A model generated the notes under the pieces. That model was given only the letters and a program-made list of their open reading frames with translations. It searched no databases and was not told the origin of the DNA. This document shows positions 1-9,704 of a DNA stretch of 17,246 bases, piece after piece. How positions within the stretch are numbered: the stretch's first letter is position 1; the number at the start of each line of letters is the position of its first letter. The position numbers were made by a program, and so were the translations under genes. The stretch is from contig WKLE02001990.1 of the NCBI GenBank assembly GCA_014885115.2, positions 13,806 to 31,051 of the forward strand. The letters are read 5' to 3'. Source of the stretch: Asterionellopsis glacialis (Eukaryota > Bacillariophyta > Plagiogrammaphyceae > Rhaphoneidales > Asterionellopsidaceae).

Positions 1-428
1 GAGAACTGGCTCGAGTACCGGTAGAGCCAGCAAAAAATTCATGTCGAAAAACGAAGGACAGAATTTTCAAAATTTCAAAATTTCAAATTTTTCACACATG
101 AAAAAGAAAGCCATCAAACAAGTTGCAAACGTCTCTATCCCGCAAGACATGTCATAAGCAGTCAAGACAGATATTTTGCAAACTATACTCCAACCCCTGA
201 TTTGAAAATAGAATACTGAATGTTCACGGAAAGCTTGCTTATTCTTATCTTTTTTAGAGAATCTAAAGTGAGATTCAACTTCTGCTGCTCAGCATCCAAC
301 CCCTGTTCAAAGTAAGAAGTTAAGGATCGTTTTTGTATGCTCAGAGTACTAACTAGGTTTATAGATACGGTGATCAATCGAGTCAAACTTTGGAATCTCC
401 ACTCTCTTTGTAGCCGAACCTCCACAAA
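1..428. other. Spacer upstream of the protease gene
   Basis: No gene is supported here. An 83-codon frame on the minus strand (183-434) has no recognisable features and overlaps the protease start, so I treat it as chance. The stretch holds a hairpin at its left end (6-30), a short AT-rich tandem run around 62-94 built on AAAATTTC-like units, and then plain AT-rich DNA that presumably includes the promoter and 5' leader of the protease gene. No clear TATA element or initiator could be fixed. Confidence 0.5.
6..30. repeat. Inverted repeat with a nested TACCGGTA palindrome
   Basis: Arms CTGGCTC (6-12) and GAGCCAG (24-30) are perfect reverse complements. They enclose the 8-bp self-complementary word TACCGGTA at 16-23. 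The same 8-mer recurs in three other spacers of this window (8583, 11665, 16071). It could be a cruciform or hairpin, a dimeric protein-binding site, or the end of a dispersed element cut by the window edge. Confidence 0.6.
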
Positions 429-3400
429 ATGCAAAAGGGAGGCACGCAGTGTGGGTTGTTACCCATGATGGCAATGTTTCTAGTCTTGTTGATAAACGCG
501 ATCCCAATTGTCAGTGGTAGTGATATCAAAACAATTTCAGTAAGTGCATTATTTTCTCCGAAGAGCGTTTACCTCGTGGTTTTTTTTTGTCTCACAAGAT
601 TTTTTTCTCAATAGCGTTATTTGGACGACTCGGACAATGATCTGGTCTGTCGTGTTTTGGTGGTCGATATCGAGTACAATATTACCGAAGAGACCCATCT
701 GGGTTCAAATGACCAATCTTTTGGACTTGAGTACAGATGCATGCCGATAGGTTCTCAGGAATTGAATGAACCAGGTATCACATACGCGCTTGATTTGCCA
801 AAAGAATTTATCGACGAACAAGAAGACGTACTGTATGGAGGCGATGTATACATTTCTATCCCCAATGCAACTTTATCGTGGACAATTGCAGATGGAGCAA
901 ATTCAGATGCAAAAGTTCTTGTAGATGGAGATAATGATATCGAGATTATCCCAAACCAGGATTCAAGTGATAGACGCCTTGGGACAAGAAAGGCAATTGG
1001 CACGAGTTCTCTCCTAGGTACGTGTGAAAACAGTATGACGGTGCATAAGAAATTACGTATTAATTCTCTGACATTTCTTTTACAAAATTCACCCTACAGT
1101 GTTGAGGATATCATCAATCGACTCTACAACAACTTTGACTAAAGAGCAGCTAGCTGAAAGATTTTTTGGTATCGGTGGTCGTCCCAATTCTGTGAACTTT
1201 ATGAATCAAATGAAACAATGCTCAGTAAGTGAAAAAGACGCATTAGATCCTTTTCCACTGTTTTTCTTTTTATCCTTGTTAACTTTGAAAAAAACTATTT
1301 GAAAACCTTGAATGTTCAGTTTGGACAACTTTTGTTTGAACCACCGTTAGACGATGAAGAGACAGGAATAACAAACGGAGTAGCCGACATTTTCATCAAC
1401 GCAACTGTTGAGGGGAATTCCCCAATGGTCTTGGATGATATTGTTACTACTGAGGTCAACAGATTGTTTGGAACTGCTGACAATTTCGACCACATCGCTT
1501 ATGTATTACCGCCTGGTTCAGAATTGAACTCTGATAGTAATTGGCTTGCTTACGCTTACATTGGGTGGTATCGAAGTGTATTTAACGATAAATGGGCCGG
1601 CACAATCAGTACCCAAATGCACGAAATCGGACATAATCTCCGACTGCAACACTCAGGCCAAGGAAATAAGAAATATGGCGACCAATCTGGCTACATGGGA
1701 TACTCCTATTTTTCATCGAAATGGCCCCTAATGTGCTACAATGGAGCAAAGAGTTGGCAGCTCGGGTGGTACAAAAGTCGATCAGCAACAATTGACCTGT
1801 CGGAAAGTGCATGGAGTGGGACACTGGCTGCTTTTGTTGATTACGACCTAGCCCCTCCACACATCTTCGTTCTACTAAAAATAGGCGATGTTTATATTCA
1901 ATATAACAGAGCCAAGAAATTCAATTATCAGACAATTTCGAAACGGGACCAAGTGACTATTACCGAAGTTGTTGGAACAAAAAAACAATCTTACGCATTA
2001 AGTGGCATTGCGGCTGACTTGAGTGGAGTTTCGTCTTCATTCGTCTACCCCAATTTCCAAAATAGCACTGCACTTTGGATCGAAGTATGCGAGCAAGGCG
2101 TCCATGGAGATCTGGACTTCGCAAAGATGAGTATCTTTCTCGAAAACGGAATACAGACGTCAACTTGCAGCTCAAGCGCACCATCTGCATTGCCCTCTTT
2201 ACCGCCTAGTGCGATACCTTCCACATCGACTACTCCGTCTCTCTACCCAACAGGATTGCCTACATCGTTACCAACTTTATCACTAGAACCGACTTTTACC
2301 ATGGAACCAAGCAACACACCGACATCTCCAGTGGTATCTTATCTAGTGGTAGATGCTTGTCCTGCCGGCGGCTTTATTCCCGAGGAAGCTAGACCCTCGA
2401 ACGAGAAAGCTTATGTCACTTGCTGCAAAGACGACAGTTCTGCAGAGCGAGATCTCACGGGCTGTTCAGGTTTATTGACTTACGACGAAGCTGTTGTTTT
2501 TTGCAACGGGATGGGTTATCGGATGTGTTCTAAAGAGGAGGTTCAATGGGGGTGTGGGACTGGATGCTTGTACGATTTCCAATTAGTTTGGACAAGTACT
2601 GCAGTAGTTCCAACTACCTCTGCGCCCACAATTTTGCCCTCTGAACTCCCATCAATCACACGTTCTTTCTCTCCATCCACTGCTCAGCCTCGAAAAACGC
2701 TTGAACCCTCGGATTCTCCATTTCGCGAGACTATCTCGCCATCTGCAGATCCGTCAACACTTCCAACGTCTACCTCAGAATCCGATATTTCCGAAGACAA
2801 TTCCACATATCAACCGTCTGCACCACCCGAATCTTCATATCCTACCCCATCAACAGCTCCTTCCTCTTGGCCTTCGCCCCCGCTTTTTACCAATCCAACC
2901 ATACCTCCATCAGAGGCAATGTTGGTACAATCAGCGTACCCTAGCTTTAAACCAACAGATGGACCTTCAAGCGTTATTTCGTCATTTCCAAGCGAACAAC
3001 GTTCCAACGCTCCGTCAACTTTGCCTTCCTCATTTCCAAGCGAACAGCGTTCCAATACCCCGTCTAATTTGCAGTCAACTGTGCCTTCGTCATTTCCAAG
3101 CGAACAACTTTCCAATACCCCGTCTAATTTGCCGTCAACTGATCCTTCGGCTTTTCCAACAGACTCAAATTCACCAAGTGGGGATCCCACTGGTACGCCT
3201 TCGATCGCGACTTGTGAGGATTCGAAGGACATGGATTTTTTTGTTGATGAGATCCGTGGCAAGAAGAGTTGTATCTGGCTGGCAAGACATGAAAAATGGA
3301 TTCCAAAATTATGTGTACCAGGACACGATGCCTACGATTTTTGCCCTGAGCTGTGCGGCAAATGCGAAGACGACTGTCATGATTCTGTGAGTCTTGAATT

Positions 3401-3932
3401 CTGGACAAACAAAGTGCAAGGCTTCAGAGATTGCAAATGGCTTTCTGTTAGGCCTGGGTGGCAAGAAATGATCTGTCATCCCAACCACGAAGCATTTCTC
3501 TACTGCAAAGAGACATGTGACTCATGCCACCCACTTATACCATCTACTCCTTCGGGATTTCCATCTGAGGCGCCATCAGAGGACTTGTCTTTCGAAGAAT
3601 GTGACGATGTACTAGACAAGAAGTTCTATGTTGAGGAAGTCAAAGGCTACCGAAACTGTATTTGGCTAAACAAATGGCCTGTTTGGAAGCATCTTCTCTG
3701 TCAACCATACCACGATGCTTACCATATTTGCGAAGAAAGCTGTGGAAAATGTTCTGATACGTGTCGGGACTCGGAGGGTGTCTTGGGAGAATTCTGGGTA
3801 AACAAAAGACAAGGGTGGAAAACCTGTGAGTGGCTTGCTGTAAGGCCAGGGTGGCAAAAACACCTTTGTAAAAAAGGATACGATGCATACGAGTATTGCC
3901 AAGAGACGTGCAATAACTGTTACTTAAATTAG
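429..3932 (+). CDS. Secreted M11 (gametolysin-like) metallopeptidase with Cys-rich modular tail
   Basis: Spliced CDS: 429-539, 615-1017, 1100-1224, 1320-3932, giving 1083 residues. All three introns are GT-AG, and joining them restores the family-typical stretch GTSSLLVLRISS and later CSFGQLLFEPP. Residues 1-31 form a signal peptide (hydrophobic core MMAMFLVLLINAIPIV), then a propeptide. The M11 domain has the zinc motif HEIGHNLRLQH (H314, E315, H318, H324) and a Met-turn around M339 in GYMGYSY, so it should be a zinc endopeptidase. The tail holds a PS/PT linker (~497-550), a Cys-rich domain (~558-640) ending in LVWTS that resembles what I remember as DUF7495, a second linker (~645-844), and four 6-Cys modules (845-895, 899-949, 974-1024, 1028-1080). 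The protein is probably secreted or cell-wall associated. M11 enzymes include Chlamydomonas gametolysin, which digests cell-wall glycoproteins; the substrate here is unknown. The first ATG is chosen because it begins the signal peptide. Confidence 0.92.
540..614 (+). other. Intron 1 of the M11 protease gene
   Basis: GTAAGT at 540 and a T-rich tract ending in CAATAG at 614. Length is 75 nt, phase 0. The acceptor TAG is itself an in-frame stop, so an unspliced transcript would end at 61 codons. Joining 539 to 615 carries the frame from KTIS into RYLDDSDND. Confidence 0.85.
1018..1099 (+). other. Intron 2 of the M11 protease gene
   Basis: Donor GTACGT at 1018 and acceptor CTACAG ending at 1099; 82 nt, phase 1. 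Without removal the frame stops at 1140-1142. With removal, G1017 joins TG at 1100-1101 to make Val172, restoring the M11 strand GTSSLLVLRIS. Confidence 0.88.
1225..1319 (+). other. Intron 3 of the M11 protease gene
   Basis: Donor GTAAGT at 1225, pyrimidine-rich interior, acceptor GTTCAG ending at 1319; 95 nt, phase 0. The join gives MKQCS followed by FGQLLFEPP, which matches the usual M11 sequence around the conserved Cys-Ser. Confidence 0.88.
2982..3149 (+). repeat. Coding minisatellite in the PS-rich linker
   Basis: Three tandem units begin with TCATTTCCAAGCGAACA at 2982, 3030 and 3090. The first is 48 nt and the next two are 60 nt, each keeping frame. They encode SSFPSEQ(R/L)SN(A/T)PS followed by L(P/Q)S-type spacers. 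A fourth, degenerate start follows at 3150 (AFPTDSN). The longer units carry an extra four codons (NL(P/Q)S type), so length change went by whole codons. Confidence 0.8.
3213..3920 (+). repeat. Four 6-Cys modules in A-B-A-B order
   Basis: Modules lie at 3213-3365, 3375-3527, 3600-3752 and 3762-3920 (51, 51, 51 and 53 residues). Each has the pattern C-x-D, an aromatic pair (FF, FY or FW), a basic-Gly turn, C-x-W-L, then C about 12 residues later, Ala after six more, then C-x3-C-x2-C. Modules 1 and 3 share CIWL and HDAY; modules 2 and 4 share EFW, RPGWQ and ETC. Each A-B pair is separated by three residues and the two pairs by a short PS-rich spacer. The spacing resembles ShK-like toxin-fold domains common in secreted stramenopile proteins, but the assignment to ShKT is inference. 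Confidence 0.85.
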
Positions 3933-4013
3933 CTGGTAAATAGACTGACTTCGTTGCTTCTAAAGGAAACAATGAAAACTGTTCAGTTTTAAACCACAAT
4001 GATAAATCGAATT
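3933..4013. other. 81-bp spacer between convergent stop codons
   Basis: The protease stop (3932) and the ABC transporter stop (4014 on the minus strand) face each other. No hairpin terminator or clear poly(A) signal is visible, and the transcripts must overlap in their 3' UTRs unless both are unusually short. Confidence 0.7.
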
Positions 4014-7000
4014 TTAATTATTTTGTTCTTCAGCTCCTTTCTCGTGTGCGGAGCGGCTCCTCTCAACCATTGTTTTAAAATGACCACCTTCCTTTTGGAG
4101 CAAGGCGGCCGGCGTGTCGAATTCGGCTATTCTACCGTCATCGAGGACCAAAACACGGTCACTATCCATAATAGTATTAAGCCTGTGGGCGATTGTTAAC
4201 ACTGTCGCATCTGCAAAGTTTTCACGGATCATGTCTTGAATAGCAGCATCTGTTGTGTTGTCAATACTTGCAGTAGCTTCGTCCATGATGAGAATTTTGG
4301 GCTTTCGCAAAAGAGACCGGGCAATACAAAGAAGTTGGCGTTGACCTTGAGAAAAATTCTCACCACCCTCAGCAACCTTTTCTTCCAATCCGCCTGGAAG
4401 AAGAGCAATGACTTCAGCCAATTGCACCTTTTTCAAAACTCCCCAGAGCTCCGCGTCGCTAGCTTTTTCGAAAGGATCAAGGTTGTAGCGCACAGAATTT
4501 GACCACATGACGGGGTCTTGAGGAATGATAGACAAATTCGAGCGAAGAACCTCAGTTCCAATCTGTCCAATGTCCACCCCATCAATCAAGAACTTGCCTC
4601 CGTCATTTTCAAGCTCCGAAATTCTGAATAGAGACACCATCAAACTAGATTTTCCAGAACCAGTGCGCCCCACTACGCCTACCTTCTCCCCAGGATTAAT
4701 AGTCAGACTAAGATCTTTCAAAACAAGAGGGCCGTCCCTGTATCGCATACTTGCATGCGAAATATCAATCTTACCCTCACTTGGCCAGGTTCCTGGTGCG
4801 GGATCTTTTTCTGGAACTCTTTCAGCTGATTCTGCATCGATTTTCTCAGTGTAATAAAACACACGTTCCACGGAGTTCATCTGAGCTTCAATGTTAGCGA
4901 TCATGCGCACTCCATGCTTCAAGAATCCAGTTACTTCAATTGAGTACGAAAGAGCTAATCCCAACCAGCCGGCGGGAATAAACTCGGCTGATGCTGTAGC
5001 AACTGCCATACCAGCGACAAATGCACCAATCAATCCGCCAAGTACGTCAAGACGAAGACCAAGCCAGTAGTTGGCTAACTGCACCAGAATATAAGATGCA
5101 TTCTGGGTGTCAAATGAAGCTTTGCATTTATTGAAAAAACGCTCCTCTTCTCCGTAAGCACGAACAGTGGAAGTCCCAGATAGAATCTGTGAGAAATCTG
5201 AAAAGATTGGAGAGTTGGCAATACTGTTGACACGCTGTAATTCCGTGCTTGTTTTTCTGAACCACTTTTGGATCAAGTAGTAGATGTAAGATAGAGGTAC
5301 GAGTGCAACTAGGAAGGTACCTTTCGTGGCAGCACTGATAGCACCAAGGGCACCAAGAACACTAAAGATAGTGGAAAATCCTTGTCCCAAACTTTGGGTC
5401 AATTCTAAATCAATCTTGTCCATATCGGCGGCAAAGCGGTTAAGAATACGACCGACAGGAGTAACGTCAAAGAAGGCTACAGGTGCCCGAAGAATACTAT
5501 CAGTCAGATTGTTGTGCATCGATTTGGACGCATTCAGGCGATGGAGGGCCATGATAACCGCTCTTAGTGTGAGACCAGAGATGCCTAGGATACCCCAGAG
5601 CGCGTACATACCCACGTAGTAAGTAGTCTCTGAAGTGGATAATTCATCCTCTACCATCTGACGCCCAAAGGCATCTTCTGCCCATTTTGAAAGCCAAAAT
5701 GAACTAACAATATCAAACCCGCGGCCCATACCTTGCATAAGAAGCGAGAGAACGACATACACCATGCCCCCAGCTCTTGCATACTTAATGTAAGCTGACC
5801 CATCCACACTGCCTTCTTCTCGTTCTTCTTTGGTTATGAGCTTTTCTCCTTTTTCCTTTTGAACCGCTTTCTTCATGGCTTCAACACCATCGGTTTTTTC
5901 TTCTTTAGCAGAGTCGTCCGCCACGTCTTTGTCGGCACCATCCTCATCATCTTTATCATTTGTATCTGTGACCTTACTGACATCGACAGCCCCAGCAAAA
6001 TCAACACCCTGGTCAATCAAATCCTGGTACTTTCCTTGGTGTTTAATCCTTCCGTCTTCCATGATGATGACACTGTCGCAACGAGGGAGAAAGTGAACGT
6101 GATGAGTGACAAGAACTCGAGTTCTGTCACTTGCGATTGGCCCCGCAATAGCTTGGGAGAACAGGTGTTCACCAACATGTGCATCGACAGCCGATAAGGG
6201 ATCGTCCATGAGCAAAACGCGGGTATCTTTTGAGTAAAGTGCTCGTGCAAGAGATACGCGGGCTTTTTGCCCGCCAGATAGATTAATGCCACGTTCCCCA
6301 ATTTCAGTCATATCTCCAGCAGGAAGAACAGCTAAATCATCCAACAAGGCACACTTTGCGACTACTTCATCGTAACGTTCTTGATCGAAATCTCGACCAA
6401 ATAGAATATTACCGCGTAGGGTGTCATTGACAACCCAAGGAGTTTGCGAACAATAAGAAACAAATCCTGCCTTATTCTTGTTGGCTTCATCACGGGGCAT
6501 GTAAACTTTAGATCCATCGATGGGTTCCATTTCTCCCAAAATGGCTGAAAGGAGAGATGATTTACCCGAACCCACTGAACCAACAACCGCTACAAGGTTA
6601 CCCTTTTCTATGGTACAGGAAATATTCTGGAGTACAATTGGGTTTGCTACGGACGATTCAGTATCAGAGACTGACACGTAACTATGCCTGCTATCTTCCA
6701 TTTTGGAATCTACTTCTTCACCAGCGGAGGTTGAAGCAGCACTGTTCTTGCGTGATTCACGGCGCGACTTGCGTCGTTCCGCACGGGATGGCTTCTTCTT
6801 CTTCTTTTCTTGAATCGGTGTAATTACCTCACCATCTGGATCTACCCATGCAAAACTTCCGTCTTGAATGGTAATACTGGCAACTTGAGCACTATCAGAA
6901 TCTGACTTTGCGTCAAGAGGTGGAGTTTGCTCGACGTATTCAGCAAGATCTGGAAGTTGCAGATACCGTTCCAAACGTCCAAGAGAAATCTTACTTTGGA

Positions 7001-8297
7001 CGTACTGGAGAGCACCCATGGGTAAGAATGCAAAAGGGAAGCGCATGATATTGAAGAGTGCCACTGTAGTAAAGGCAGTTGCAGGGTCAAGTGCAGTACT
7101 TGAGATACTGACGTAGGTCAGAAAGACAAGAATGGGCTGGATGATCGGTACACTGAGCATGATGAGAGAAAATCCAACAGCTGAAACATAAGCCAACTGG
7201 GTAAGAGCTTCCATTTCCTTTTCACGGATTTTGGAAACCTCTTTGCCAAAAGGTTTCTCCCATGCATAAAATTTGATAATACGGATACCGCTTAGAATTT
7301 CGTTCATCATTTTGACACGCGTATCAGAATACTTGAGTACCTTACGACGCATCTTTCCTACAATACCAAATATGAATGTATTCAGTGGCAAGAGAGAAAA
7401 CATAAGACCAACACCGACCCATAATGCATGGCCCACTTGTTGGTAGATAAGGAATAAAGAAATGAAGATTTGCAAGGGTGCGACGAGGATCATACCAGCA
7501 AACTGTAGGAAACGTTGTAGCTGCGTTGTATCGTTACTCATCATGTTGACCACTTGTCCTGTGGATGTTTGAGCACGTCCTGCAGCAGATGCAGTAAGTG
7601 ACTTTTTGTACAGAAGAGTTGATACGGCTGTGCGGGCATATACAGCACAATGTGCAAAAATAGCTTGTGACCGTGTTTGAAGCAACGAAATTAAAAATGG
7701 GAGGACACCAAGCGCAACGACCTCTCCCCACGGATGGATGACAGTATCATAGTTGTCAAGATCACCACCAGTTTGGAAAAACTTGACCAAATCATTCAGA
7801 ATAAGTACAGGTACGAACTGCAACAAAGCCGATACCACATACATAAGAATAGCAGACCACACCTTACAAGTACCAAAACCATTTTTTAGTGCTTTGGCCA
7901 TGCTGGCTTCAACGTATTTCGGCTTCTTCACCTTTTCACGTTCTTCTTCAGTGGCGCACGCAGCAAGTTCTTCTTCGTAGGCCTTCTTTAGAGGCTCATT
8001 AAGAGCTTCAGCACTCGCAACTTCTGCATCCCATTGAACATTAATGCTTTCATAGGCTCTGTCGGCTTCATCTTGTGCACTAGGTACACCAATGTCATCA
8101 GCTTCCATCACTTTTACGGAACCTAATCGCAAGAGAGGGGTCAAGTATGACATCCACCATAACGAAAAAATGTTAGCACGGTCTTCTAATGACGATTCCC
8201 AAACTCCAAGATCTCTTCCCGATGGACCTGCTGCAACGCTCCCCACGACTTGATCATTTTTGTCTTTCGCTTCGCTTCTTTCCGAAGGTGAGCACAT
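4014..8297 (-). CDS. ABCC/MRP-type ABC exporter (full transporter)
   Basis: Intronless, 1427 residues, two TMD-NBD halves, no N-terminal TMD0 ('short' MRP plan). The N-terminus has the ABCC lasso-type sequence [21 protein letters not shown]1: A-loop Trp W484, Walker [10 protein letters not shown] (573-581), signature LSGGQ (673-677), Walker B ending D698-D699. NBD2: Walker [10 protein letters not shown] (1210-1218), signature FSQGQ (1315-1319), Walker B D1339-E1340. Asp at the catalytic Glu position of NBD1 and an intact Glu in NBD2 are the usual ABCC asymmetry, so site 1 is probably the degenerate ATPase site. An acidic linker (~772-840) precedes TMD2. The family exports organic anions and glutathione conjugates, often across vacuolar or plasma membranes; substrate and membrane cannot be read from sequence. 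A basic Ser-rich insertion (492-553) interrupts NBD1 between its first strands. The start is the first ATG upstream of the lasso; a TTTATA (TATAAA on this strand) lies at 8328-8333. Confidence 0.96.
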   Translation of the reverse strand: MCSPSERSEAKDKNDQVVGSVAAGPSGRDLGVWESSLEDRANIFSLWWMSYLTPLLRLGSVKVMEADDIGVPSAQDEADRAYESINVQWDAEVASAEALNEPLKKAYEEELAACATEEEREKVKKPKYVEASMAKALKNGFGTCKVWSAILMYVVSALLQFVPVLILNDLVKFFQTGGDLDNYDTVIHPWGEVVALGVLPFLISLLQTRSQAIFAHCAVYARTAVSTLLYKKSLTASAAGRAQTSTGQVVNMMSNDTTQLQRFLQFAGMILVAPLQIFISLFLIYQQVGHALWVGVGLMFSLLPLNTFIFGIVGKMRRKVLKYSDTRVKMMNEILSGIRIIKFYAWEKPFGKEVSKIREKEMEALTQLAYVSAVGFSLIMLSVPIIQPILVFLTYVSISSTALDPATAFTTVALFNIMRFPFAFLPMGALQYVQSKISLGRLERYLQLPDLAEYVEQTPPLDAKSDSDSAQVASITIQDGSFAWVDPDGEVITPIQEKKKKKPSRAERRKSRRESRKNSAASTSAGEEVDSKMEDSRHSYVSVSDTESSVANPIVLQNISCTIEKGNLVAVVGSVGSGKSSLLSAILGEMEPIDGSKVYMPRDEANKNKAGFVSYCSQTPWVVNDTLRGNILFGRDFDQERYDEVVAKCALLDDLAVLPAGDMTEIGERGINLSGGQKARVSLARALYSKDTRVLLMDDPLSAVDAHVGEHLFSQAIAGPIASDRTRVLVTHHVHFLPRCDSVIIMEDGRIKHQGKYQDLIDQGVDFAGAVDVSKVTDTNDKDDEDGADKDVADDSAKEEKTDGVEAMKKAVQKEKGEKLITKEEREEGSVDGSAYIKYARAGGMVYVVLSLLMQGMGRGFDIVSSFWLSKWAEDAFGRQMVEDELSTSETTYYVGMYALWGILGISGLTLRAVIMALHRLNASKSMHNNLTDSILRAPVAFFDVTPVGRILNRFAADMDKIDLELTQSLGQGFSTIFSVLGALGAISAATKGTFLVALVPLSYIYYLIQKWFRKTSTELQRVNSIANSPIFSDFSQILSGTSTVRAYGEEERFFNKCKASFDTQNASYILVQLANYWLGLRLDVLGGLIGAFVAGMAVATASAEFIPAGWLGLALSYSIEVTGFLKHGVRMIANIEAQMNSVERVFYYTEKIDAESAERVPEKDPAPGTWPSEGKIDISHASMRYRDGPLVLKDLSLTINPGEKVGVVGRTGSGKSSLMVSLFRISELENDGGKFLIDGVDIGQIGTEVLRSNLSIIPQDPVMWSNSVRYNLDPFEKASDAELWGVLKKVQLAEVIALLPGGLEEKVAEGGENFSQGQRQLLCIARSLLRKPKILIMDEATASIDNTTDAAIQDMIRENFADATVLTIAHRLNTIMDSDRVLVLDDGRIAEFDTPAALLQKEGGHFKTMVERSRSAHEKGAEEQNN

Positions 8298-8739
8298 GGT
8301 TGCTTTGTTCTTTTTCCACCTCTCGGTTTATATGCTCCTTTGCTAGAGATATGGTAGACCCTCCAGAGGAATGAGTTATTTGTTGTGAGTGAATCAGTCA
8401 GAGTTGATGTCGGTGTCAGATGTAACACCTGGTAGGACTAGAAGACAAGCAGAGAAAAAGCCAGGAGAAATCGAAATTCTTGCGTCAGAACAAACCTGAT
8501 GCAGAGAGAAAGTTTTCTCGTCGGCCTGCTTCGGGAGAAAGAAATTTGGAGCAAGGGACTGTATTAATCCTCTATATATATATACCGGTAGTTGTGACAA
8601 GTACCTGGTATACCTGTACCTGTAGGTAATACCTGAACTGTAATGACAGTACATTCAGTATCAGGGCAAGGACCAGTTGACAGACCGTATGTAGATAGAT
8701 GAATGAGTCAGTGGACGTCAAGTACGTACTGTACCATGT

Positions 8740-8765
8740 ACAACAACAACAACAACAACAACAAC
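8740..8765. repeat. (CAA)n trinucleotide microsatellite
   Basis: A 26-nt uninterrupted run of ACA/CAA repeats runs directly into CCAGGTAA, a near copy of the TACCWGGTA word. A shorter CAACAACAAC followed by CTGGTAG at 11729-11745 shows the same pairing in the other spacer. Confidence 0.85.
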
Positions 8766-9040
8766 CAGGTAAATTAGACAATGATTTTTCATACCAAGGT
8801 AGTGACGTATGACTACAGAATTACTAGGTATATATGACCATATCTAATAAAATTTAATATTAACGAGACTTATATAAAAAGTCAATAGTATTTTACTTAT
8901 TTAATATAATAATATAGGAAAGAGATTTCCGATCTGTCCCAATATGTATGTGGTTCAAAAAACAGACAGTGAGTGAAGTGTAACTGGTAGATTTTTTTTT
9001 AGTTTATCTCTATTAGACTAGTTCTCTAGTAGAGAGAGGA

Positions 9041-9064
9041 CTAGAGTCTCTTGAGAGACTCTAG
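9041..9064. repeat. Perfect inverted repeat, 11-bp arms, 2-nt centre
   Basis: CTAGAGTCTCT (9041-9051) and AGAGACTCTAG (9054-9064) are exact reverse complements separated by TG. The surrounding 9010-9092 is built of further CTAGAG, AGTAGAGAG and CCTAGACTCTAGAG pieces that can pair in alternative ways. It lies in the probable 3' flank of the DUF6824 gene, so an RNA hairpin is possible, as is a cruciform or binding site. Confidence 0.8.
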
Positions 9065-9704
9065 AGAGAGGGTCCTAGACTCTAGAGAGAGCAAACTTGT
9101 TAGACACATTTCTCACCCATTCATTTTGTGATTGCTTTCACAGTAAAAAACTAGCCTGGCAGGAGTAGCTATGTAAGGGGTATGAGCCTTCATGTAGTGG
9201 CCTTACCCACAAGGGAACATTGAACACTGGGCGTTGGCTCTTTAGAGGTTCAATTCACGCGACAGAGAATATTTAAAAACTGAAAGTTCTTGGGCAAACA
9301 TATTAAAAAATAAAATGAAGGTACTAAAGATTTCTCTCTACATTCAGATAACTTCTCAATAGAATAATTTTCAGTTACAATTCCTTCAAACCCTCAGGAT
9401 GTTATTCCATTATTTCCATTTCATGCCATTTTACGTAGCTATTTTGACAATGTGTAATCTTCTGTATAGAATGAAGATATCTCTCTTCTTCCTCTTCGAA
9501 TTTGATTGTACTCTACTTGTACATCAAAATTGCTTTCCTAATTAGTTGATATTCATGCATAAATAACAATAAAATAATAATAATAACAGCCGTCGATTCA
9601 GCAGTACCTTTACCCATAAAAGCACCACACAATCACATCGATCCACCAAAGCATATGGTGGTTGTAAAGTAATGCAGTATAATGATTTCTTATTCTTCGT
9701 CTCT

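Larger units (their letters stand above)
8298..9704. other. Spacer between ABC transporter and DUF6824 gene
   Basis: About 1.4 kb without a supported gene. It should contain the promoter of the ABC gene and the 3' UTR of the DUF6824 gene, both on the minus strand. Visible content: TACCGGTA (8583-8590), TACCTGGTA (8602-8610), near copies at about 8424 and 8762, GTACGTAC (8722-8729), a (CAA)n run (8740-8765), an 11-bp-arm inverted repeat (9041-9064) within a CTAGAG-rich patch (9010-9092), and AT-rich DNA from 9290. Small frames here lack recognisable protein features. Confidence 0.6.

Noticed and set aside
2701..3390. 229-codon plus-strand and 150-codon minus-strand frames over the protease linker
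   Set aside because: Shadows of the repetitive PS-rich coding sequence in other frames.
6198..6206. Asp-Asp at Walker B of NBD1 as a disabling mutation
   Set aside because: Asp in place of the catalytic Glu in NBD1 is the normal ABCC state, and NBD2 keeps the Glu.
8713..8810. TGACGT-like words (about 8713 minus strand, 8803 plus strand) as CRE-type bZIP sites
   Set aside because: Hexamers of this kind are expected by chance at this density and they are over 400 bp from a start codon.
9166..9256. Possible tRNA or tRNA-derived SINE: A-box-like TAGCTATGTAAGG and B-box-like GGTTCAATTC
   Set aside because: The flanks of the B-box-like word do not form a T-stem, no acceptor stem pairs, and no T-run terminator follows. 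Two loose boxes are not enough.
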